Both the position numbers and the translations under genes were made by a program. From Cupriavidus consociatus (GTDB taxonomy: Bacteria; Pseudomonadota; Gammaproteobacteria; Burkholderiales; Burkholderiaceae), in assembly GCF_017814975.1 (NCBI RefSeq), contig NZ_JAGIQA010000024.1, forward strand, positions 62,001 through 126,000: a stretch of 64,000 nucleotides of DNA. Reading direction: 5' to 3'. This document shows positions 36,738-45,143 of this stretch, piece by piece. Every line of letters starts with the position of its first letter. Within the stretch, counting starts at the first letter, position 1. Below the pieces are notes generated by a model. That model was given only the letters and a program-made list of their open reading frames with translations, did no database searches and was not told the DNA's origin.

Positions 36738-38264
36738 TTATCCCCGTAGCGCAGCCGGCAGCAGACCTTGCGGCAGGTTCTGGTAGCAAACCGGACGCAG
36801 GAACCGGTCGATCGCGGTAGCACCCACCGAGGTCGAGCGCACGTCCGACGTGGCCGGGAACGGCCCGCCATGCACCATCGCAAAAGCCACTTCCACCCCG
36901 GTCGGATAGCCGTTGCACAGCACGCGCCCGGCCTTGCGCTCCAGCACCGGCAGCAGTTGGCGCGCGGCCTCATGGTCGGCGTCGTCGAGCTGCATGGTGG
37001 CGGTGAGCTGGCCTTCGAGCTGGCGCGCCAGCGCGAGCATCTCTTCCAGGTTGCGGCACACCACCAGCACGGTCGACGGGCCGAACACTTCGGCCTGCAT
37101 GCGGTGATCGGCCAGGAACTGCGCGGCGGTGGTTTCGAACATCACCGGGCAGGCCTGGTTGACACCCGTGGCGGCCACGCCGTCGCCGATGCGCTGCAGG
37201 CCATCCAGCGACGACAGCTGCGCCACGCCCTTTTCATAGGCGGCATGGATGCCCGGCGTCAGCATGGTCGCCGCCGGCTTGCCGCCCAGCGCGTCGAGTG
37301 CCGCGGCACGGAACTGGTCCAGCGCCGGGCCTTCGATGCCGATCACCAGGCCGGGGTTGGTGCAGAACTGTCCCACGCCCAGCACCAGAGAATCGACCAG
37401 CTGGCGGCCGATCTCGGCGCCGCGCGCCTGCAGTGCGGCGGGCAGCAGGAACACCGGGTTGATGCTGCTCATCTCGGCATACACGGGAATCGGCTGCGGA
37501 CGCGCGTTGGCTGCCTGCATCAGCGCCATGCCGCCCGAACGCGAGCCGGTGAAGCCGACCGCCTGGATCGCGGGGTGCGATACCAGCGCCGTGCCGACGA
37601 CATTGCCCGCGCCCACCAGCAGAGAGAACACGCCTTCCGGCAGGCCGGCGTCCTGCACGGCCTTCTGGATTACGCGGCCGACCAGTTCGGACGTGCCCAG
37701 GTGCGCCGAATGCGCCTTGACCACCACGGGGCAACCGGCTGCCAGCGCCGAGGCGGTGTCGCCGCCGGCGACGGAGAACGCCAGCGGGAAGTTGCTGGCG
37801 CCGAACACCGCCACCGGGCCAATGGCGATACGTTGCATGCGCAGGTCGGGGCGAGGCGGGGTGCGCTCGGGCAGCGCGGCGTCGAAGGTGGCCTCTTGCC
37901 AGCGGCCTTCGCGCAGCACTGTCGCGAACAGGCGCAACTGGCCGGCGGTGCGGCCGCGCTCGCCCTGCAGGCGCGCGTCCGGCAGGCCGCTTTCCTGGTG
38001 GGCACGCTCGATCAGCGTGTCGCCCAGTGCCTCGATGCCGGCGGCGATCGCTTCCAGGAATGCCGCGCGCTGCTCGGACGAGGTATTGCGATAGGTATCG
38101 AAGGCGGCTTCGGCCAGCGCGCAGGCGCGCTCGACGTCGGCCTGGCCGCCGCCGTGGAAGTCGGGGCCCAGGACTTCACCCGTGGAGGGGTTGATAGCCT
38201 GCAGCGTAGATTGGTCGCCGCGCACGGCGTGCGCGCCGATGAGCATGTCGCCGGTGATGTGCAT
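36738..38264 (-). CDS. 2-oxoglutarate semialdehyde (2,5-dioxovalerate) dehydrogenase
   Basis: 508 residues of the aldehyde dehydrogenase superfamily. The catalytic cysteine is Cys301 in GVGQFCTNPGLV; the NAD(P) region reads FGASNFPLAFSVAGGDTASALAAGCPVVVKAHSAH (quoted in part). Start at 38264 gives MHITGDMLIG. These marks and the place 112 bases downstream of kdgD (same strand) identify the last step of glucarate breakdown, oxidation of 2,5-dioxopentanoate to 2-oxoglutarate. It can also serve L-arabinose or hydroxyproline routes. Confidence 0.92.
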   Translation of the reverse strand: MHITGDMLIGAHAVRGDQSTLQAINPSTGEVLGPDFHGGGQADVERACALAEAAFDTYRNTSSEQRAAFLEAIAAGIEALGDTLIERAHQESGLPDARLQGERGRTAGQLRLFATVLREGRWQEATFDAALPERTPPRPDLRMQRIAIGPVAVFGASNFPLAFSVAGGDTASALAAGCPVVVKAHSAHLGTSELVGRVIQKAVQDAGLPEGVFSLLVGAGNVVGTALVSHPAIQAVGFTGSRSGGMALMQAANARPQPIPVYAEMSSINPVFLLPAALQARGAEIGRQLVDSLVLGVGQFCTNPGLVIGIEGPALDQFRAAALDALGGKPAATMLTPGIHAAYEKGVAQLSSLDGLQRIGDGVAATGVNQACPVMFETTAAQFLADHRMQAEVFGPSTVLVVCRNLEEMLALARQLEGQLTATMQLDDADHEAARQLLPVLERKAGRVLCNGYPTGVEVAFAMVHGGPFPATSDVRSTSVGATAIDRFLRPVCYQNLPQGLLPAALRG

Positions 38265-38376
38265 GGAAGGATTCCTTTCAGCGTTTGAGGGTGGCAGAGG
38301 GTGGCATAAGCGGACAAGCCGGCCGAAGGGCAAGGTGCCCCGCGGCCGGCCTGGCGCTGTGCTATGGCAGGACGGA

Positions 38377-39291
38377 TTACTGCGGGCCGAGCTTGTTGAT
38401 CAGCGTGCCCAGCATTTCCATCTCTTCGCCGGTCAGGTCGGTCAGCGGCGCGCGCACCGGACCGCCGTCGCGGCCGACGATGCGGGCACCGGCCTTGACG
38501 ATGCTGACGGCGTAGCCGGCCTTGCGGTTACGGATGGCCAGGTACGGCAGGAAGAAGTTGTCGATCAGGCGGCCCACGGTCTCCTGGTCGTCCGCGGCGA
38601 TGGCCCGGTAGAAGTCCATCGCGGTTTTCGGGATGAAGTTGAACACCGCCGACGAGTACACCGGCACGCCCAGCGCCTTGTAGGCGGCGGCGTAGACCTC
38701 GGCCGTAGGCAGGCCGCCCAGGTACGAGAAGCGGTCGCCCAGCTTGCGGCGGATACTGACCATGGACTCGATGTCGCCCACGCCATCCTTGAAGCCGATC
38801 AGGTTGGGGCAACGGTCGGCGAGGCGGGTCAGCTGGTCGGCGTTCAGCCTGGAGTTGGCGCGGTTGTAGACGATCACGCCGATGTCGACCGACTTGCAGA
38901 CCTCTTCCACGTGGGCGGCGATGCCGTCCTGGCTGGCTTCGGTCAGGTAGTGCGGCAGCAACAGCACGCCGGCCGCGCCCAGGCGCTGGGCTTCCTGCGC
39001 ATAGGCGATGGCGGTGCGGGTCGGGCCGCCTGCGCCGGCCAGGATGGGCACCTTGCCGGCGCAGGTCTTGACCGCCGTATCGACCACGGCGGTGTAGTCG
39101 GCCGGGGTCAGCGAGAAGAACTCGCCGGTGCCACCGGCGGCGAACAGCGCGGTGGCGCCGTATGGGGCCAGCCATTCCAGGCGGGCGGCATAGGACTTCG
39201 CGTTGAAGTCGCCCTTGGCGTCGAAGTCGGTAATGGGAAAGGAGAGCAGGCCTTCGGAGACGATCTGCTTGAGTTCGTTGGGTGCGAGCAT
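38377..39291 (-). CDS. kdgD: 5-dehydro-4-deoxyglucarate dehydratase (decarboxylating)
   Basis: 304 residues of the DHDPS/NAL aldolase superfamily. The Schiff-base lysine is Lys168 in NLIGFKDGVGD, and GGTGEFFSL supplies the carboxylate-binding loop. KdgD turns 5-dehydro-4-deoxyglucarate into 2,5-dioxopentanoate, CO2 and water. It is transcribed toward the dehydrogenase gene, forming a two-gene minus-strand operon, while gudD runs in the opposite direction 6 kb away. An operator-like motif shared with the gudD region sits 73 bases upstream of its start. Confidence 0.94.
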   Translation of the reverse strand: MLAPNELKQIVSEGLLSFPITDFDAKGDFNAKSYAARLEWLAPYGATALFAAGGTGEFFSLTPADYTAVVDTAVKTCAGKVPILAGAGGPTRTAIAYAQEAQRLGAAGVLLLPHYLTEASQDGIAAHVEEVCKSVDIGVIVYNRANSRLNADQLTRLADRCPNLIGFKDGVGDIESMVSIRRKLGDRFSYLGGLPTAEVYAAAYKALGVPVYSSAVFNFIPKTAMDFYRAIAADDQETVGRLIDNFFLPYLAIRNRKAGYAVSIVKAGARIVGRDGGPVRAPLTDLTGEEMEMLGTLINKLGPQ

Positions 39292-39657
39292 TGCGAAATC
39301 CTGATCGGGCCGGCGGCCCTGGGTGGTGATGGCGGTTACCTGCCAGCTGGCGGGCGATCCGAGTTATCAGTCATCGTACGACAACGGCGATACGAAGGCA
39401 ATAGGCTTGAAGGACACTCGCGGGTTTACCGGGAGAACATGTGGCGAACCGGGGCCGCCATCCAAGTGAATGTCCGGACGAAGTGCGATTTCGGCAACCT
39501 TTGGGCATCAGAATGCCTCGTACATTCGCGCAGTCAAGTTGTAGGACAACGTAAGTGACGTGTTATCAGTAATTTTGATGCTTCCATGCAAAAGCCAACC
39601 GTGCATCGGTTGCCTCCGGCTGGCACACTGGCAACCTGAACCAACGGGGGAACGACG
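39292..39657. other. divergent promoter region between kdgD and the DedA gene
   Basis: 366 bases without a gene. It contains the operator-like TTATCAGTCAT motif at 39364 and a second, shorter TTATCAGT at 39563-39570. The rest shows no other feature I can name. Confidence 0.5.
39364..39384. promoter_or_regulatory. second copy of the glucarate-regulon operator motif
   Basis: The sequence TTATCAGTCATCG matches the first 11 bases of the left arm of the operator at 32947 exactly. The right half is less symmetrical (ACGACAA). It lies 73 bases upstream of the kdgD start, as expected if one GntR regulator controls both halves of the pathway. Confidence 0.65.
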
Positions 39658-40638
39658 GTGGGAGAGTTACAAGCCTTGCTGGAAAACCACGGGCTGATGC
39701 TGGTATTCCTGAACGTGCTGGTCGAACAGGCGGGGCTGCCGGTGCCGGCGTACCCGATGCTGTTCGTCGCCGGCGCGCTCGGCATGCAGGAAACGGGTCC
39801 GTCGATCGGCGCGGTGCTGGCCGCGGTGATCGTCGCCTGCCTGATTGCCGATACCGGGTGGTACTTCGCCGGCCGCCGGCTTGGGCAGCCGATGCTGCGC
39901 ACCATCTGCAAGGTATCGATCTCGCCCGATTCCTGCATCCGCCAGACCCAGTCGCTGTACCTGCGCGTGGGGCCGCGCTCGCTGGTGGTCGCGAAACTGC
40001 TGCCCGGTGCCGGCGCGCTGTCGACCGCGATGGCCGGCATGACCGGCACGCCGCTGCCCGTGTTCCTGTTCTATGACGCAATCGGTGCGCTGGTGTGGGC
40101 CGGCAGCGGCCTGCTGATCGGCGTGGTGTTCAGCGACTTTATCGATACCATCCTGGAAGGCTTCAGCACCTACGGGCATATGGCCGTGGTGGCGGTGGTG
40201 GTGGCGTTCCTGGGGTTCCTGGCGTGGCGCTCGTGGCGCCGCTTCCGGCTGCTGCGCATCACGAAGCGCGTGCCGCGCATGAGCGTGGATGAGCTGGAAT
40301 CGCGCCGCCTGGCCGGCACGCTGCCCGTCGTGATCGACGTGCGGGCCCATGGCGACATGCCGATGGAGCGCATTCCCGGCTCGATGGTGCTCGACATGCA
40401 GGGCGCGCTCGACAGCCTCGACGCGCTGGGCGTGCCGCCTGCCGAGGCCGACATCGTGGTCTATTGCGCCTGCCCGAACGAGATGTCCGCGGCGCTGCTG
40501 GCCGAACGCCTGCGTGTTGCCGGTTATCCCAAAACCTGGGCGCTCGCCGGCGGCTTCGACGAGTGGAAGCGGCGGCACGGCGAGACCGTGCCGCCTGTCG
40601 TCACGCATCCGGATCCGGGCAAGGTGGCGGCACGTTGA
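39658..40638 (+). CDS. DedA-family membrane protein fused to a rhodanese domain
   Basis: 326 residues, GTG start at 39658. The N-terminal 195 residues are a DedA/SNARE-associated protein (VEQAGLPVPAYPMLFVAGAL, RVGPRSLVVAKLLPGAGALS) with about five membrane helices. After a basic linker (WRSWRRFRLLRITKRVPR) comes a rhodanese domain of about 100 residues: VVIDVRAHGDMPMERIPGS, the active-site loop VVYCACPNEMSAA with Cys270, and GGFDEWKR. DedA proteins flip phosphatidylethanolamine/undecaprenyl-phosphate type lipids; the rhodanese carries persulfide sulfur. The fusion is seen in several proteobacteria, but its job is unclear. Confidence 0.9.
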   Translation: MGELQALLENHGLMLVFLNVLVEQAGLPVPAYPMLFVAGALGMQETGPSIGAVLAAVIVACLIADTGWYFAGRRLGQPMLRTICKVSISPDSCIRQTQSLYLRVGPRSLVVAKLLPGAGALSTAMAGMTGTPLPVFLFYDAIGALVWAGSGLLIGVVFSDFIDTILEGFSTYGHMAVVAVVVAFLGFLAWRSWRRFRLLRITKRVPRMSVDELESRRLAGTLPVVIDVRAHGDMPMERIPGSMVLDMQGALDSLDALGVPPAEADIVVYCACPNEMSAALLAERLRVAGYPKTWALAGGFDEWKRRHGETVPPVVTHPDPGKVAAR

Positions 40639-40648
40639 GCCGCAAGCC

Positions 40649-41605
40649 TCAGCGCTTGCCGGCGGTCTGGAATACCGACAGGTCGGGATAGATCGCGCGG
40701 ATGTTTTCCCACTCGGCGGCATAGAAGAACTGGCACTTGCCGACGCCGAAGCGCTTGGCCACTTCCACGCAGAAGCGCACCGCCTCGGCGATGTCGATCT
40801 CGTGGTTGGCCGAGGTGGCGCTGCCCGATACCACCGACTGCGCGGTCACTGCCACGCCAACCACCGGCGCCGCCGTCGCGACGTGCGGCTGCATGATGCT
40901 GTTGAAGTGGTACAGGCCGTTGTGGTACGGCGTGATGTCCTGCTGCGAGATCGGGAAGGTCACCGCCGGGCAGCCGGTGGTCGATTCCATCGTCGCCACC
41001 AGATCCGGCGCCACGCGCAGGATATAGCCCTGCATCGCCGTCGGCGAGATGGCGAAGCCGCGGTGCTTGATGATGCTGTTGCCCTTGGACGCATCGATCG
41101 ACAGGATCGCGTCCATTTCCGGCAGCACCTGGTAGTCGTTCATGGTGTCGGAAGACACCGGCATGCCCATGAACGGCACCGGGTCGTGCGGCTGCATCGA
41201 GACATCGGTCGACAGGTGCGTGGTCACGATCACGTCGCCGGCGAGGTGGTCGCCGCGCGCCTTCATCTGCGCGAGCTTCAGCGCTACCGCCAGGCAGCCG
41301 ATCGGGCCGTCTGCATCGGACACCAGGCCCACCAGTTCCGGACGCGCGCCGATGGCGCCGTTGCGGCCGATCACGCCCAGCGTCGGCGCCTTGCCGCCGC
41401 CACGCTTGCCGGCGCTGCCGGGGATCACGATGGTGATGAAGTCGGTGGTGTTGGCCGTGTTCTCGGGCGGCGCGTTATTGACCGTTGTGACTTGCACGGT
41501 CACGCCGGCGCCGGCGTAGGGCGCGAACAGTTCGCTGACGACCGCGCCGTTGGCGTGCGGGCTGTCCAGGGCTTCGTGAATGACCAGCGTCTGCTGCAGG
41601 GCCAT
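40649..41605 (-). CDS. DUF1177 protein
   Basis: 318 residues. It follows the DUF1177 family throughout: TTDFITIVIPGSAGKRGGG, RPELVGLVSDADGPIGCLAVALKLA, ITPYHNGLYHFNSIMQPHVAT and the C-terminal FCVEVAKRF (each quoted in part). Members have an aminopeptidase-like look with conserved aspartates and histidines (VSDADG, THLSTDVSMQPHDP), but no function is proven. In this cluster it lies last after an OPT transporter, a PLP enzyme, peptidase E and a porin, which suggests a hydrolase acting on a peptide-like substrate. Confidence 0.72.
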   Translation of the reverse strand: MALQQTLVIHEALDSPHANGAVVSELFAPYAGAGVTVQVTTVNNAPPENTANTTDFITIVIPGSAGKRGGGKAPTLGVIGRNGAIGARPELVGLVSDADGPIGCLAVALKLAQMKARGDHLAGDVIVTTHLSTDVSMQPHDPVPFMGMPVSSDTMNDYQVLPEMDAILSIDASKGNSIIKHRGFAISPTAMQGYILRVAPDLVATMESTTGCPAVTFPISQQDITPYHNGLYHFNSIMQPHVATAAPVVGVAVTAQSVVSGSATSANHEIDIAEAVRFCVEVAKRFGVGKCQFFYAAEWENIRAIYPDLSVFQTAGKR

Positions 41606-41664
41606 GGCTTTCTCCAGATGATGTGCCAGGCCCGCGTGGCGCGGGCCCGGCGTCGGTTGAATCG

Positions 41665-42825
41665 TTAGAACTGGTGGCGCAGGCCGACCATCACGGTGGC
41701 CTGGCTGTCGCGCCCATCCAGCGGCGTGCCGCTGCCGCCGGTCCAGCTGGTGGTGTTGTTGCCGAACAGGCCCGACCAGTCGCCGTGGACGCGGTCATAG
41801 GCCAGCGCCAGGTAGGTGTCGGTGCGCTTGCTGAAGGCGTAGTCGGCCACGGCATACGCGGTGGTGCGGTTGCCGCTGAAGCTGTCGGCGCGGGTGCGGT
41901 TGTGCATCACGCTGCCGGTCAGGGTCACGTTGCCGGTCACGGCATAGCTCGCGCCCAGCGTGAAGAAGTCGTCGCGGCGACTGCTGCCGAACACCGAGCT
42001 GATCGCCGCGCGGTTGGTCGGCGTGGCGGCGGTCGACATGCTGGTGATGGTGGCCGTGTCGGTGCCGCCCTTGGACGAATCGAAGCCTGCTTCGCGGTCG
42101 CTGTGGATGTAGTTGGCGAACAGGCTGGCGCGGCCGATCGCGGCTTTCAGTCCCGCAAGGTAGATGTTCGCGGTACGGCTCTGGCTGTCGCGGGTCTGCT
42201 GGAAGTCGCCGATCGCGGTGATCGGGCCGGCGGCGTACTTCAGGCCGAACGACATGGACGAGGTGGCGCGGGTGTTGCCCGCGGTCTCGCCCAGCGCGTA
42301 TTCGGCGATCAGCGACACCGGGCCGAAGTTGCCGGTATAGCTGACGGCATTGTCATAGCGCTGGCCGGTCAGGTACACCATCCACGAGTTCGACGGCGCC
42401 GCGCCCACGCCGAGCGGATCGACGTAGTACAGCATGGTGTTGGCCGTGGTGTATTGCCGGCCCAGCGCCAGCTCGCCCCACTGGTTGCCGATCTTCACGT
42501 ATGCCTGGCGGCCGAACAGCTGGCCCTGCTGGTCGAATTTGCCGGTGTCGGCCAGGAACCCGTTCTCCAGCACGAAGCCGGCCTTGACCCCGCCGCCGAG
42601 GTCCTCGATGCCTTTCAGGCCGAAGCGGCTGCCCGACAGGAAGCCTTCGCCGCCTTGCTGCATGCCGACCTGCGCATCGCCGGCGGGGTTGGAATGGGTC
42701 TGGTAGGTCAGCGCGGTGTCGATGACGCCGTACAGCGTCACGCCCGACTGCGCCATCGCGGCGGCGGGCAGGCCGAGCAGCAGCGGCAATGCCAGGCGCA
42801 CGGCGTGGCGAAGGGTTTGGCTCAT
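41665..42825 (-). CDS. general outer-membrane porin (OmpC-like, beta-proteobacterial type)
   Basis: 386 residues. Signal peptide of about 25 residues ending AAAMA, then the start of a 16-strand porin (QSGVTLYGVIDTALTYQTH), the GVKAGFVLENGF strand and the PLGVGAAPSNSW loop; the last residue is phenylalanine (VGLRHQF), the signal for outer-membrane assembly. GGAGGAGA precedes the ATG at 42825. It lies in a cluster of peptide-related genes, so it may give that substrate a route across the outer membrane. Confidence 0.93.
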   Translation of the reverse strand: MSQTLRHAVRLALPLLLGLPAAAMAQSGVTLYGVIDTALTYQTHSNPAGDAQVGMQQGGEGFLSGSRFGLKGIEDLGGGVKAGFVLENGFLADTGKFDQQGQLFGRQAYVKIGNQWGELALGRQYTTANTMLYYVDPLGVGAAPSNSWMVYLTGQRYDNAVSYTGNFGPVSLIAEYALGETAGNTRATSSMSFGLKYAAGPITAIGDFQQTRDSQSRTANIYLAGLKAAIGRASLFANYIHSDREAGFDSSKGGTDTATITSMSTAATPTNRAAISSVFGSSRRDDFFTLGASYAVTGNVTLTGSVMHNRTRADSFSGNRTTAYAVADYAFSKRTDTYLALAYDRVHGDWSGLFGNNTTSWTGGSGTPLDGRDSQATVMVGLRHQF

Positions 42826-42973
42826 TGTGTTTTCTCCTCCGAAGGGCAAAAAAGGGGGCCGCGCGGGCGGCGCTGGGCGGCTCGCGGGGCGGGGTTTTGT
42901 TGTTTGTCGTGGCCGTGACCGGCCTGGGATGGCTAGCTGCTGATCGAGCGCCCGTGTTGCTGTTTTTGTTTTG

Positions 42974-43018
42974 CTCCCCTCGCCCGCTTGCGGGAGAGGG
43001 GCCGGGGGTGAGGGCCGG
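42974..43018. repeat. GC-rich intergenic repeat (Burkholderiales type), copy 1
   Basis: A hairpin core (CTCGCCCGCTTGCGGGAGAG) is followed by GGGGCCGGGGGTGAGGGC. The same unit occurs inverted at 43058-43101. Repeats of this sequence are scattered through Burkholderiales intergenic regions; here the pair lies between the porin and peptidase E genes. Confidence 0.7.
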
Positions 43019-43057
43019 CGCTTGCCACGCATCGCAGGGTCTCACTTCGTGGAGACT

Positions 43058-43101
43058 CCCGCCCTCACCCCCGCCCCTCTCCCATGAATGGGAGAGGGGA
43101 G
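43058..43101. repeat. GC-rich intergenic repeat, copy 2 (inverted)
   Basis: Reads GCCCTCACCCCCGCCCCTCT, then a CCCATGAATGGG hairpin and AGAGGGG. It is the reverse complement of copy 1 with small differences, so the two can pair into a long stem-loop of about 45-bp arms with a 39-base loop. Confidence 0.7.
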
Positions 43102-43108
43102 AAAACAC

Positions 43109-43864
43109 TCAAGCCGCAAAACCCGGCCAGTCCTCCATCCCTGCAGGCCCGGTGATCTGCGACAGCGCGAAAGGCTCGCCCTCGCGAATGACCTCGACCT
43201 TGCCATCGGCCGGGAACCACAGCGCATTGCGCTCGCCCAGCACGGTGCCGGTGGTGCCGTCCGAGTACAGCGCCGAACCTTCCGGCAGCGCGAACACCTG
43301 TTCCGGCGCATTGATGTTCAGGAACTCCGCCAGCCGATCCTCCCGGCTTTCGCCGTTGTGCCCCGCGGGCTTGCCGCTGATGAAGTGCGGATTGATCTGG
43401 AACGGCACCAGGCCCAGCGCGCGCAGCGAGGGCGGCTGCACGATGGGCATGTCGTTGGTGGTGCGGATGGTCGGGCAGGCCACATTGCTGCCTGCGCTCC
43501 AGCCGACGTACGGCGTGCCCGCGCGCACCTTCGCGCGGATCGCGTCGACGATGCCGGCGTCATAAATGCGCTTGAGCAGCGCGAAGGTATTGCCGCCGCC
43601 CACTGCGATGGCCTCGGCTTCCTGCACCGCGCGCAGCGGGTCGGCGCTGTGATGGATCGACTCGAGCGCGTAGCCGAGCTTCCCGAACACCGGCTTGACC
43701 ATGCCTTCATAAGTATCGAAGCTGAAGCTCACGCCCGCGAACGGCACGAACAACACCTTGCGCGGCTCGCGCTGCAGCAGCGTGTGGATTTGCTCGCCGG
43801 CGTGCTCCAGGTAGCCGAGGTTGTCCTTGCGAGAGCTGCTCATCAGGAGGATGCGTTGGGTCAT
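43109..43864 (-). CDS. pepE: peptidase E-like aspartyl dipeptidase (S51)
   Basis: 251 residues. PepE hydrolyses Asp-X dipeptides with a serine nucleophile. The nucleophile is Ser123 in YVGWSAGSNVAC, close to Ser120 of the E. coli enzyme; IAVGGGNTFALLKRI and INPHFISG are also typical of the family. No signal peptide, so it acts in the cytoplasm. It lies downstream of an OPT transporter and a class V PLP enzyme and upstream of the porin, in the same orientation; it may therefore process imported Asp peptides. Confidence 0.9.
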   Translation of the reverse strand: MTQRILLMSSSRKDNLGYLEHAGEQIHTLLQREPRKVLFVPFAGVSFSFDTYEGMVKPVFGKLGYALESIHHSADPLRAVQEAEAIAVGGGNTFALLKRIYDAGIVDAIRAKVRAGTPYVGWSAGSNVACPTIRTTNDMPIVQPPSLRALGLVPFQINPHFISGKPAGHNGESREDRLAEFLNINAPEQVFALPEGSALYSDGTTGTVLGERNALWFPADGKVEVIREGEPFALSQITGPAGMEDWPGFAA

Positions 43865-43894
43865 GTCTTGGTTTCCGTCAGTTCGATATTGGGT

Positions 43895-45079
43895 TCAGGC
43901 AATGGCGGCGCGGATCAGTGCGGCGACGCGTTCGATCTCTTCGTGCGTGTTGAAATAGTGCAGCGACACGCGCGCCATGGTGGACACGCCGTAGCGCGCC
44001 AGGATCGAATCGGCCATGAAGTTGCCCGCTTCGATGATGCATTGCTGCGTCTCCAGCGCGGCCACGATGCGCGCCGGGTCCACGCCGCGCACATTGAACG
44101 GCACGATGCCGATGCGCTGGGTCACGTCGGTGGGACCGTAGAGCTCGAAGCCAGGAATCGCGGCGAACTTCGCCACCGCGTACTCGGTCAGGTCGCGCAC
44201 GCGCGCCTCGATGGCATCGATGCCGATGGCGGTGGCGTAGTCGATGGCGGTGCCCATGCCGAGGATGGCCGGCACGATCGGGCAGCCGGCTTCGAAGCGC
44301 TTTGCGCCCGCCACCAGCGACAGCGCGCCGGTGTTGCGGTCGTACGCGCCGTTCCACCAGCCCACCAGCATCGGCTCGACCTGCCCGATCAGCGCGCGGC
44401 GCACGTACACGAAGCCCGAGCCCTCGGTCGCGCGCAGCGCCTTGCGCCCGCAGCCGGCGAGGAAGTCGCAGTCCAGCTGCGCCACGTCGGAACGCAGCAT
44501 GCCCACGCTCTGCGCGGCATTGACCAGCGACAGCACGCCATGCTTGCGCGCGACCGCGCAGATCTGCGCGGCGGGCTGCACGGCGCCTGTGGAGTTGGGC
44601 AGGTGCGAGAACGTCAGCAGGCGCGTGCGCGGGGTGATCGCGGTCTCGAATGCCTCTGCGCTCAGCAGCCCTTCGGCATTGGCCGCGACCATCTTCACCA
44701 CGATGCCATGCGACTGCTCCAGCCGGCGCCACGGCAGCAGGTTGCTCAGCATCTCGGTGTCGGCCACCAGCACTTCATCGCCCGCTTGCCAGGCGATGCC
44801 ACGCGCGGCGATGGCAATGCTTTCGGTGGCGTTCTTGGTGAAGGCGATCTCGTCGGCCGCGCAGTTGAGCAGTCCGGCCAGCTTGCCGCGCACGGCTTCC
44901 ACGCGTGCATAGGTCTCCTTGCGGAACGCCGGCAGGTAGATGCCGACGTGCCCGGTATCGAGCAGGTAGCTGCGCACGGTGTCGAGCACGGTGTCGGGCG
45001 GAATCGAGGCCGCGGCCGTGTCGAGATAGATGGTGGAAGCCGTCAGCGGAGTGTCGGCGCGGATTGCTTGGATATCCAT
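43895..45079 (-). CDS. class V PLP-dependent aminotransferase/epimerase-like enzyme
   Basis: 394 residues of fold type I. PLP lysine Lys213 lies in AGCGRKALRATEGSGFVYV; TFSHLPNSTGAVQP and SLVNAAQSVGML are the typical cofactor-binding parts. It resembles isopenicillin N epimerase/kynureninase/cysteine desulfurase-like members rather than true SufS/IscS: there is no clear cysteine-loop motif. The reaction (transamination, racemisation or beta-elimination) cannot be fixed. It is 65 bases downstream of the OPT gene and 31 bases upstream of pepE. Confidence 0.82.
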   Translation of the reverse strand: MDIQAIRADTPLTASTIYLDTAAASIPPDTVLDTVRSYLLDTGHVGIYLPAFRKETYARVEAVRGKLAGLLNCAADEIAFTKNATESIAIAARGIAWQAGDEVLVADTEMLSNLLPWRRLEQSHGIVVKMVAANAEGLLSAEAFETAITPRTRLLTFSHLPNSTGAVQPAAQICAVARKHGVLSLVNAAQSVGMLRSDVAQLDCDFLAGCGRKALRATEGSGFVYVRRALIGQVEPMLVGWWNGAYDRNTGALSLVAGAKRFEAGCPIVPAILGMGTAIDYATAIGIDAIEARVRDLTEYAVAKFAAIPGFELYGPTDVTQRIGIVPFNVRGVDPARIVAALETQQCIIEAGNFMADSILARYGVSTMARVSLHYFNTHEEIERVAALIRAAIA

Positions 45080-45143
45080 GAAACGTCTCGGTAATGACAG
45101 GCGGGACGCAGCGCATGCGCCCCGGGATGGCTTGGTGCAGGGC

